NCBI GenBank assembly: GCA_963617275.1
Contig: CAVENX010000007.1
Location: 1-11,472, forward strand
Reading direction: 5' to 3'
Length of the DNA stretch: 11,472 nt
Origin: Limivicinus sp963617275
GTDB lineage: Bacteria > Bacillota > Clostridia > Oscillospirales > Oscillospiraceae
Shown here: piece by piece, positions 1 to 5,068 of the stretch
Numbering within the stretch: position 1 is the first letter of the stretch
Layout: each line of letters starts with the position of its first letter
Notes under the pieces: model-generated
What the model was told of the DNA's origin: nothing
Databases searched by the model: none
The model's input: the letters and a program-made list of their open reading frames with translations, nothing else
Made by a program: the position numbers and the translations under genes

Positions 1-32
1 AAAACTGGGCCCCGCATTTCTGCGAGACCCAG
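1..32 (-). terminator. Terminator-like hairpin with GAAA loop, minus strand
   Basis: Positions 5-16 pair with 21-32 around a 4-nt loop, and the minus-strand RNA continues into TTTT at 4-1. Read as minus-strand RNA all 12 pairs form, two of them G-U wobbles with a GAAA tetraloop. Read as plus-strand RNA the same two pairs become C-A mismatches. This asymmetry argues that the minus-strand transcript is the one that folds. The length of the T-run cannot be seen because the window ends. Confidence 0.6.
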
Positions 33-63
33 CCTTTCTTAACTTAGTGACATTGCTCTTCAT
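1..63 (-). CDS. Possible small ORF or 5' end of a gene, cut by the left edge
   Basis: An ATG at 63-61 on the minus strand is preceded by AGAGGGG (75-69) at 5 nt spacing and by a good promoter (115-143). The frame stays open for 21 codons to the window edge and begins MKSNVTKLRKAGSRRNAG, a basic sequence I do not recognise. The difficulty is that codons 11 to 20 coincide with a 12-bp hairpin with a GAAA loop followed by TTTT, which looks like an intrinsic terminator. The stretch may therefore be a leader peptide, a small RNA or an attenuated 5' leader rather than an ordinary gene. The sequence to the left is needed to decide. No similarity to the 21-residue peptides at 1827-1995. Confidence 0.35.
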   Translation of the reverse strand, partial: MKSNVTKLRKAGSRRNAGPSF

Positions 64-114
64 CGTAACCCCTCTTTTTTCATTTATTCGTGAAATAAAA
101 CTTATACATAGTAT

Positions 115-143
115 ATAATACACCTATAGATAACTCTTTGCAA
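115..143 (-). promoter_or_regulatory. Sigma-A type promoter, minus strand, reading left
   Basis: On the minus strand TTGCAA (143-138) is separated by exactly 17 nt from TATTAT (120-115). The predicted start lies near 108, giving a leader of about 45 nt before the ATG at 63. The surrounding DNA (about 60-180) is much more AT-rich than the coding regions, as expected for a promoter. Confidence 0.6.
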
Positions 144-254
144 ACGTAGAATTTGATCATATTGTCTGCATAGCTATTTTTTGTGGAAACGCCACAAAAC
201 GGCAGCGGTATTTTTATGGAATATGACGAGGAAATTTGTCCATAAAGTCCCTTC

Positions 255-520
255 ATGCCTCCCCTGAAAGGGGAGGTGACAAAACTGTAGGTTTTGGTGG
301 AGGGGTCTTGGAGTGAATGTGCTGCTGGCGCGAGTGTTTCTCTCCCTCAGTCAGCTGCGCTGACAGCTCAGCCAAGGGCATAAGTGCGCGTTAGCCAAAT
401 CAGAGATTTGGATGCTTACTTACCTCATCAGAGGGAGCCTTAAGTGTGCGTTTGCCAAGGGCAGAGCCTTGAGAAGACCCCTCAGGCGCCGTCGCGCCAG
501 CTCAGCCAAAGGCATAAGTT
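255..520. repeat. Intergenic mosaic repeat (MITE-like, hairpin rich)
   Basis: Successive inverted repeats are visible: CCTCCCC/GGGGAGG (258-264, 270-276), CAAAAC/GTTTTG (280-285, 291-296), GTCAGC/GCTGAC (350-355, 359-364), CCAAAT/ATTTGG (395-400, 406-411) and CAAGG/CCTTG (456-460, 467-471). A longer pair CTCCCTC/GAGGGAG (342-348, 431-437) encloses some of these, and GAGGGGTCTT near 300-309 is complemented by AAGACCCCTC near 474-483. A 22-nt unit at 364-385 recurs at 498-519 with one difference. The architecture resembles the non-coding dispersed elements common in Clostridia genomes. Mobility is inference: I see no transposase or target-site duplication. Confidence 0.6.
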
Positions 521-561
521 GATTCCGTCGGCTTTGCCGACACATTAACTCCTCATTCCTC

Positions 562-619
562 ACTCCTCACTGAACAAAGCTCCCCACCGCCGTCAACGGC
601 AGTGAGGAGTAAATTTTTT
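562..619 (+). terminator. Inverted repeat followed by T-run
   Basis: ACTCCTCACT (562-571) pairs with AGTGAGGAGT (601-610), with a nested GCCGT/ACGGC hairpin (589-593, 596-600), followed by six T (614-619). The shape suits an intrinsic terminator for plus-strand transcription, but no plus-strand gene lies upstream in the window, so it may belong to the adjacent repeat element instead. Confidence 0.35.
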
Positions 620-670
620 CATTATATTCGGATTTTTCGCCCGCCTGTGACGGTGAAGTGCGCATTATCC

Positions 671-728
671 CCGCCGCGGACGCTTGCATGATCCGGCCGT
701 CCGCACGGAATGGCGGTTTGTTTTTTCG
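671..728 (+). terminator. GC-rich hairpin followed by T-rich tract
   Basis: CCGCC (671-675) and GCGGAC (676-681) pair with GTCCGC (699-704) and GGCGG (712-716), followed by a T-rich tract at 717-726. It reads as a terminator on the plus strand although the nearest gene, lysR regulator 1, ends on the minus strand at 745. It may act in both directions or be a repeat remnant. Confidence 0.35.
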
Positions 729-744
729 ATGATACTGCTTTATT

Positions 745-1674
745 TCATAGATACTGTCTGATAATATACTGCGCTTTTGGCGTAAGCTGCCTTTCGCCCT
801 CGATAGAGTCCTTCACATAGTTTATAAATTCCTTTGCCGGTTCTCCCAAGAGCCGGTTTTTGTTCCAGACAAGCGCATATTTCACATATTTGCTGCTGTC
901 AACTATTATTTTGGGGACAATGAGCGGGTTCGGTGTGAGTGTCGTCTGGGGGAAGATGCTGACGCCCGCGTCAAGCTCTGTCAGGGCAATCGCGTCGATA
1001 TAGTTTGACAGCTCACAGATGATATTGGGCTTTTCTCCCGCCTCGGCAAACCAGCGCTTGATCGCGTCCACTCTTGACGGGCGGCTCGGCACTATAAGGC
1101 GTTCTCCGGCGAGGGCTTTCAGCGGTATCTCGTCCCCATACTTTTCGGAGAGCGGGTTGTATTTTGAGATAAGCGCCACCCACGGCTCACTGCCGACCTC
1201 CACGGAATGCAGACTTTCCGTATCAAACGGCGCGGCAACAACGGCTACGTCGGCAAGCCCCTGACGCAGACGGTTGATAACATCATCGCCGCTGCCGTTC
1301 CAAAGGGTGAAGCTGACGTTCGGGAACTCTTCTCCGTAGCCGGATATCCACCTTGCCAGCAGAAATGGCGCTCTCCCCTCGACCATTGCGACGCTGATAT
1401 TGCCGTTCATGCCCTTGCCCATATTTTCGACTTCTGCCTTTGACTTCTCGGTAAGCTCGATTATCTGCCGCGCCCTTTCAAGAAGCAGCTGCCCCTCTGG
1501 CGTAAGCTCCATACCGTGCCGGCTGCGGTCAAGCAGCGTCACGCCAAGCTCCTGCTCAAGCTGCTTGAGCTGACTGCTCAGCGGCGGCTGGGTCATATTA
1601 AGACGTTCCGCCGCCTTGGTTATATTCAGCTCCTCCGCCACAACGGTAAAGTAGTATAAAGAGCGCAGTTCCAT
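745..1674 (-). CDS. LysR-family transcriptional regulator 1
   Basis: A 309-residue LysR-type regulator of standard family length. The N-terminal winged helix-turn-helix is obvious (residues 1-60, with NITKAAERLNMTQPPLSSQL as the recognition region). An effector-binding domain of the periplasmic-binding-protein fold follows from about residue 90, including GLADVAVVAAP and DAGVSIFPQT. I chose the ATG at 1674 because GGGAGG sits 4 nt upstream. An in-frame ATG at 1701 has no ribosome site. The gene is divergent from the tandem 21-codon genes, the classic LysR arrangement, so these are its likeliest targets. It is a paralog of the regulator at 7276-8187, with 33 of the first 43 residues identical, and both flank the same nitrogen operon. 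Effector unknown. Confidence 0.93.
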   Translation of the reverse strand: MELRSLYYFTVVAEELNITKAAERLNMTQPPLSSQLKQLEQELGVTLLDRSRHGMELTPEGQLLLERARQIIELTEKSKAEVENMGKGMNGNISVAMVEGRAPFLLARWISGYGEEFPNVSFTLWNGSGDDVINRLRQGLADVAVVAAPFDTESLHSVEVGSEPWVALISKYNPLSEKYGDEIPLKALAGERLIVPSRPSRVDAIKRWFAEAGEKPNIICELSNYIDAIALTELDAGVSIFPQTTLTPNPLIVPKIIVDSSKYVKYALVWNKNRLLGEPAKEFINYVKDSIEGERQLTPKAQYIIRQYL

Positions 1675-1720
1675 ATTGCCTCCCGAATCGGTTATATGCA
1701 AAATATATGACCGTAGATTT

Positions 1721-1760
1721 ATTATAAGAATTTCACATATTCAAAAAAGCGTGCTACAAT
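1721..1760 (+). promoter_or_regulatory. Divergent promoter region: peptide promoter, lysR -10 and an operator-like inverted repeat
   Basis: For the plus-strand peptide unit, TTCACA (1732-1737) lies 17 nt from TACAAT (1755-1760), a good sigma-A promoter. On the minus strand TATAAT (1726-1721) is a plausible -10 for lysR regulator 1, though its -35 is weak. An inverted repeat GAAT-N7-ATTC (1728-1742) lies between them and covers the peptide -35. It could be a LysR contact site, but its geometry is not the canonical T-N11-A box, so the operator call is tentative. Confidence 0.6.
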
Positions 1761-1772
1761 GCAATTGTTCTT

Positions 1773-1804
1773 GAGAAGGATAACAAGAATGAGAAGGATA
1801 ACAA
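1773..1804 (+). repeat. 14-bp direct repeat in the peptide leader
   Basis: GAGAAGGATAACAA occurs exactly at 1773-1786 and again at 1791-1804, 18 bp apart, between the promoter and the first peptide gene. Each copy contains a GAGAAGGA purine run that could act as a ribosome site. The first stands 8 nt before an ATG at 1789. Confidence 0.7.
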
Positions 1805-1821
1805 AAAACTTTTGGAGGTAA
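1789..1821 (+). CDS. Possible 10-codon leader ORF
   Basis: The frame reads MRRITKNFWR and then TAA. GAGAAGGA lies 8 nt upstream of its ATG. The last two codons (TGG AGG) form the GGAGG ribosome site of the following 21-codon gene, and its stop lies 5 nt before that gene's ATG. If translated it would couple to the first peptide gene. Such a short frame can arise by chance, and no second copy exists for comparison, so this is weak. Confidence 0.25.
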   Translation: MRRITKNFWR

Positions 1822-1826
1822 CTAAA

Positions 1827-1892
1827 ATGAAAGAACGCATCAGCTTTTCCGAATTTCTTAAAGAGCTTTACAAGAAGACCATTTGCTATTGA
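1827..1892 (+). CDS. 21-residue peptide, copy 1 of a tandem pair
   Basis: An unrecognised 21-codon gene. GGAGG (1814-1818) lies 8 nt before the ATG. The product starts MKER and continues ISFSEFLKELYKKTICY. It is weakly basic, has no signal peptide or membrane segment, and would place I5, F7, F10, L11, L14 and Y15 along one side of a helix. It ends in Ile-Cys-Tyr with a single cysteine. The second copy is identical from residue 5 to the end, while the DNA differs there only at two silent third positions (Leu CTT/CTC, Tyr TAC/TAT), which argues for translation. The gene has its own promoter, and no export or modification gene adjoins it. It could be a small protein modulator, a signal peptide or a toxin. 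None of these is shown by the sequence. Confidence 0.75.
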   Translation: MKERISFSEFLKELYKKTICY

Positions 1893-1929
1893 CCCGCTGG
1901 GGACACATTAAAAACGGAGGTTATTTGAA

Positions 1930-1995
1930 ATGAAAACTCACATCAGCTTTTCCGAATTTCTCAAAGAGCTTTATAAGAAGACCATTTGCTATTGA
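1930..1995 (+). CDS. 21-residue peptide, copy 2 of a tandem pair
   Basis: The second copy starts 37 nt after the stop of the first, with its own GGAGG (1916-1920) 9 nt before the ATG. The product starts MKTH and then matches copy 1 exactly through ISFSEFLKELYKKTICY. In the 66-nt frame there are six nucleotide differences: four in codons 3-4 (Glu-Arg to Thr-His) and two silent. Similarity extends just past the stop (CCGCTG after both) and then ends, so the duplicated unit is little more than the gene. Both copies are ahead of the terminator at 2048-2100 and should lie on one transcript. Each keeps a good ribosome site, so neither looks decayed. Family unknown to me. Confidence 0.75.
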   Translation: MKTHISFSEFLKELYKKTICY

Positions 1996-2047
1996 TCCGC
2001 TGAGAAAAAATCGGAAAAAGGAAAAAGTAAATTATGGATAACGATTG

Positions 2048-2100
2048 AGCGGGGTTTATTAAGTATTTGCCGTACTTGATATGCCCCGCTGAAAGTTTTT
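2048..2100 (+). terminator. Terminator of the peptide unit
   Basis: AGCGGGG (2048-2054) pairs with CCCCGCT (2084-2090), and inside it AAGTA (2061-2065) pairs with TACTT (2073-2077). TTTTT follows at 2096-2100, five bases after the stem. This ends the short plus-strand unit 53 nt after the second peptide stop, so the peptides are not a leader for a downstream plus-strand gene. Confidence 0.6.
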
Positions 2101-2107
2101 ATTGCGG

Positions 2108-2148
2108 GATCCGATCAAAAACATTTGCATTATGCCTTTGACCGGATC
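2108..2148. repeat. Twelve-bp inverted repeat between convergent units
   Basis: GATCCGATCAAA (2108-2119) and TTTGACCGGATC (2137-2148) are complementary except for one position. The loop contains GCAT/ATGC. It lies just past the stop of asnB on the minus strand and after the peptide terminator on the plus strand. Neither strand shows a clear T-run, so it may protect the 3' end of the operon mRNA rather than act as a canonical terminator. Confidence 0.5.
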
Positions 2149-2154
2149 ACTGTA

Positions 2155-3735
2155 TTATTTGCCGCTGTCGCCGTAGTTGGAGAGGACTCTGGCAGAGGGA
2201 TCGTTGACATTGCAGCCCGCCCAGCTCTTGTTCGGCATCCAGAAATCGACTATCATTTCCGCCTGTCCCGGATAATACTTTTCAAAAATCTCGCGGTAGA
2301 GCAGGGACTCTTTCGTAAACGGCGCCGCATGGGTATATTTGCTTTTCAGCGTCTCAAATTCTTCGTCCGTATAGAATTTTTCCGCATATTCCTTCAGATC
2401 GTCAACCATTGAATGTCCGACCGCATCGGAAAAAGCCGCCTTTTCACGCCACAGTATCTCATCCGGCAGATAATCACCCTCGAAAGCATGGCGCAGAAGA
2501 TACTTGCCCTTGCCGTATGTGTTGAGCTTTTTGCGCTGGTCAACGCTCATGACATAGCTTACGAAGCCGAGATCGCCGAACGGAACGCGGGCCTCCAGCG
2601 AGTTTGCGGAAATGCATCTGTCTGCGCGCAGAACATCATACATATGCAGTTCTCTGAGGCGCTTGACCGCTTCCTCCTGAAATGCTTCGGCGGAGGGCGC
2701 AAAGTCGGTATATTTATAGCCGAAAAGCTCATCCGATATCTCGCCGGTGAGTATCACGCGGATATCGGTGTTTTCATGTATCCATTTGCACAGCAGGTAC
2801 ATGCCCATACTCGCCCTGACGGTCGTGATATCAAAGGTGCCGAGTATTTTTATTACCTCCTCAAGGGAAGCAATGACCTGCTCCTTTGTCATGAAGACCT
2901 CGGTATGCTCGCTTCCTATATATTCAGCCGCCTGCTTTGCATATTTAAGATCGATAGCGTCCTTATCCATGCCGATTGCAAAGGTTCTTATCGGCTTATC
3001 GCTTTTCTTGGCGGCGATTGCGCACACGAGGGATGAATCAAGCCCTCCGGAGAGCAGAAAACCGACCTTTGCGTCCGAAACGAGCCGCTTTTCCACACCC
3101 GCAATAAGCTTTTCGCGTATTTTTGCGCATACCGTTTCAAGGTCGTCGCCGCAGAGCTTATCGACCTTTGCGATATCCCTGTATCGGATAAACTTTCCGT
3201 CCTTATAATAATGTCCCGGCGGGAAGGGCAGAATATGCCCGCAAAGCCCGACAAGGCATTTCGGTTCGCTTGCAAAGGCTATTTCGCCCGACGGCAGATA
3301 ACCGTAATACAGCGGGCGGATACCTATCGGGTCACGTGCGGCGATATATTCACCGCTTTTTCCGTCGTAGATGATGAGCGCAAATTCGGCATCGAGCTTT
3401 TCAAACATGCCGACGCCGTATTCAAAATACAAAGGCAGCAGTATTTCACAGTCAGAGCCTGATTTGAACGAATAACCAAGCTTTACCAGTTCGTCCCGCT
3501 GCTTTTTAAAACCGTATATTTCACCGTTGCACACGCAATAGCTTCCGTCCAGTTCAAACGGCTGCATCCCCTCGGGCGAAAGCCCCATTATCGCAAGCCT
3601 GTTGAAGCCGAGAAGCCCGCTGCCGGTATCGACGATCCTGCTGTCGTCGGGGCCTCTGGACGCGGTGCGTTCAAGACACTTTTTAAATACCTCATAATCG
3701 GCATCGCTGCCGCAAAATCCCATAATGGAACACAT
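2155..3735 (-). CDS. asnB: Asparagine synthetase, glutamine-hydrolysing
   Basis: A 526-residue class II amidotransferase, close to the usual AsnB length of about 550. It converts aspartate, glutamine and ATP to asparagine, glutamate, AMP and PPi in the cytosol. The start is fixed by the catalytic Cys2 exposed after Met removal (MCSIMGF) and by AAAGGGG upstream. The N-terminal glutaminase domain carries RGPDDS (27-32) and NGEIY (70-74). The C-terminal synthetase domain carries the PP-loop SGGLDSS (229-235), TGEISDELFGY (330-340) and SLEARVPF (379-386). It is the last gene of the operon and starts 2 nt after the bioY stop, so the two are surely co-transcribed. The gene upstream in the operon, glnN, makes its amide donor. 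A lasso-type cyclase is unlikely given the intact glutaminase domain and lack of partner genes. Confidence 0.95.
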   Translation of the reverse strand: MCSIMGFCGSDADYEVFKKCLERTASRGPDDSRIVDTGSGLLGFNRLAIMGLSPEGMQPFELDGSYCVCNGEIYGFKKQRDELVKLGYSFKSGSDCEILLPLYFEYGVGMFEKLDAEFALIIYDGKSGEYIAARDPIGIRPLYYGYLPSGEIAFASEPKCLVGLCGHILPFPPGHYYKDGKFIRYRDIAKVDKLCGDDLETVCAKIREKLIAGVEKRLVSDAKVGFLLSGGLDSSLVCAIAAKKSDKPIRTFAIGMDKDAIDLKYAKQAAEYIGSEHTEVFMTKEQVIASLEEVIKILGTFDITTVRASMGMYLLCKWIHENTDIRVILTGEISDELFGYKYTDFAPSAEAFQEEAVKRLRELHMYDVLRADRCISANSLEARVPFGDLGFVSYVMSVDQRKKLNTYGKGKYLLRHAFEGDYLPDEILWREKAAFSDAVGHSMVDDLKEYAEKFYTDEEFETLKSKYTHAAPFTKESLLYREIFEKYYPGQAEMIVDFWMPNKSWAGCNVNDPSARVLSNYGDSGK

Positions 3736-3737
3736 AA

Positions 3738-4295
3738 TTACCCCTTTTTCTGTCTGTGCCGCGTCGCGTCAATGGCGGCTTTCAGTCTCGGAGAGAGCAG
3801 CGCCGCCCCCACGACGCAGATAATATCCTTCACGATAAAGGGGAGAGAAACGAGCACCGCAGCCGCAGCGACGCTGCTCTCTGTCAGAAAAGCGTACCAG
3901 ACCGTCCCGAACAGATGGCACAGTACAAGCCCGACGATTCCAAGCAGCAGGCGCATCGGCTTTTTCTCCGTTTCAGATACCGCGCCGCATGCAAAAACAA
4001 GAAAAACAAAGCCTATGATAAAGCCGCCCGTTTTCCCGAAAAGCACCGCAACGCCGCCGGCAAAGCCGGAAAACACCGGTGCGCCGACAAGCCCGAGGAG
4101 AATATAGACAAGAATGGCAGGCATTCCCCGTTTAAGTCCCAGACAGTATCCGCAAAGCGCGACTGCAAGCGTTTGCAGCGTGACCGGCACCCCCGACGGC
4201 AGAGGGAAATGTATCTGCGCGCTCACCGCAATCACAGCGGTGAATACGGCCGCCTCCGTCATGTCGAAAATGCTGATCTTTCTGTCGTTGTTCAT
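3738..4295 (-). CDS. bioY: Biotin ECF transporter S component
   Basis: A 185-residue membrane protein, the usual BioY size, with about six hydrophobic segments. BioY binds biotin in the membrane and works with the shared energy-coupling module EcfA/EcfA'/EcfT, which is not encoded here. Family signatures are clear: GVPVTLQT (35-42), GAPVFSGFAGG (71-81) and GKTGGFIIGF (87-96). The ribosome site is an AAGGGAAGAG-like run before the ATG at 4295. It lies 21 nt after nadE and 2 nt before asnB. Placement among ammonia-handling genes, without biotin synthesis genes or a visible BirA-type operator, is odd. Biotin uptake may be coupled to growth or to biotin-dependent carboxylases, but this is inference. 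Confidence 0.93.
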   Translation of the reverse strand: MNNDRKISIFDMTEAAVFTAVIAVSAQIHFPLPSGVPVTLQTLAVALCGYCLGLKRGMPAILVYILLGLVGAPVFSGFAGGVAVLFGKTGGFIIGFVFLVFACGAVSETEKKPMRLLLGIVGLVLCHLFGTVWYAFLTESSVAAAAVLVSLPFIVKDIICVVGAALLSPRLKAAIDATRHRQKKG

Positions 4296-4316
4296 GTTCT
4301 CTTCCCTTTGTTGTTT

Positions 4317-5048
4317 TTAATCGCCGATCGTATACGGCAGTGCACGCTTATGCTCGCTTGCGGCATGGCGCTTTTCGATTTTTTCCGCTATATCCTTCTC
4401 AACGCTGCCGCCAAGAAGCATGGCGTCTATATCCGCATAGGATATGCCCATCTCGCTCTCATCGGTCTGGCCGTCATAAAGGGCGGCGGAGGGTGCTTTT
4501 ATAATGACGCACTCCGGACAGCCGAGATACTTGAGAAACTCGTATATCTCGGAGACGGTGAGATCGGCTATGGGATTGAAATCGTTCGCACCGTCGCCCC
4601 ACTTGGTAAAGTAGCCGACGTATGCTTCGCTGCGGTTTCCCGTACCGGCGACAAGGCGGTTTTCACTCGCCGCGACTGCGTAAAGCGTTATCATGCGCAG
4701 TCTTGCGTTTATGTTCGCAGAGGCGAGCGGAGAAAGCTCCGTTACCGTGGAAAGCACCTCACAGGCGTCCTTTTTAAGCCTTGTTATATCCACCTCACGC
4801 GTCTCGATCTTAAAGTGATCTGCAACGGTGAGCGCATCGTCCCGGTCAATGCCGAAATTTCGCTTGGACTGGCACGGCATTATAAGCCCGACCGTATTGT
4901 CGCACGCCATTTTGCACAGTATTCCGACAAGGGCGCTGTCCTTGCCGCCGCTGTTGCCGTACACTATGCCGTCCGCACCGGCGGCCTTTATTCTTTCTTT
5001 TATAAAAGCCACACGGCGTATGACTTCGGCTTCATAATTTCTTTTCAT
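4317..5048 (-). CDS. nadE: NAD synthetase, ammonia-dependent type
   Basis: A 243-residue protein catalysing the last step of NAD synthesis: deamido-NAD, ATP and ammonia to NAD, AMP and PPi. It has only the synthetase domain, without an N-terminal nitrilase-type glutaminase, so ammonia is the expected nitrogen donor. The PP-loop SGGKDS is at 33-38, the substrate region NINARLRM at 112-119, GTGNRSE at 135-141, YFTKWGDGAND at 146-156, and PSAALYDGQTDESEMG at 186-201. I chose the ATG at 5048 because GGAGG lies 7 nt upstream. A GTG at 5066 in frame has no ribosome site. The gap to the glnN stop is 20 nt. An ammonia user beside glutamine synthetase fits the nitrogen theme. Confidence 0.94.
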   Translation of the reverse strand: MKRNYEAEVIRRVAFIKERIKAAGADGIVYGNSGGKDSALVGILCKMACDNTVGLIMPCQSKRNFGIDRDDALTVADHFKIETREVDITRLKKDACEVLSTVTELSPLASANINARLRMITLYAVAASENRLVAGTGNRSEAYVGYFTKWGDGANDFNPIADLTVSEIYEFLKYLGCPECVIIKAPSAALYDGQTDESEMGISYADIDAMLLGGSVEKDIAEKIEKRHAASEHKRALPYTIGD

Positions 5049-5068
5049 ATCAAGCCCTCCGCACACCG

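Larger units (their letters stand above)
144..744. other. Gene-free spacer, about 600 bp, rich in hairpins and short repeats
   Basis: No reading frame with a ribosome site and coding character is visible. The left part (144-250) is AT-rich and holds an inverted repeat TTTTGTGG/CCACAAAA at 179-186 and 192-199. From about 250 to 620 the sequence is a mosaic of small hairpins and direct repeats, listed separately. The right part (640-744) holds a GC-rich hairpin followed by T-rich sequence just beyond the 3' end of lysR regulator 1. Confidence 0.7.

Noticed and set aside
1675..1701. Upstream ATG at 1701 as start of LysR regulator 1
   Set aside because: No ribosome site precedes it. The ATG at 1674 has GGGAGG at good spacing and gives the standard LysR N-terminus.
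1827..1995. Attenuator leader peptides for a downstream gene
   Set aside because: A terminator follows at 2048-2100, and the next gene is on the opposite strand, so there is nothing downstream to attenuate.
1827..1995. Type I toxin peptides
   Set aside because: They have no hydrophobic membrane-spanning stretch, and I see no clear antisense RNA promoter opposite them. Not excluded, but unsupported.
1827..3735. A RiPP or lasso-peptide cluster, with the tandem peptides as precursors and the AsnB-like protein as maturase
   Set aside because: The AsnB has an intact glutaminase domain and full synthetase motifs and sits in an amide operon on the other strand. No leader protease, recognition protein or exporter is present, and the peptides lack a leader/core layout.
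5049..5066. GTG at 5066 as start of nadE
   Set aside because: It lacks a ribosome site, and the GGAGG at 5056-5060 is placed for the ATG at 5048.
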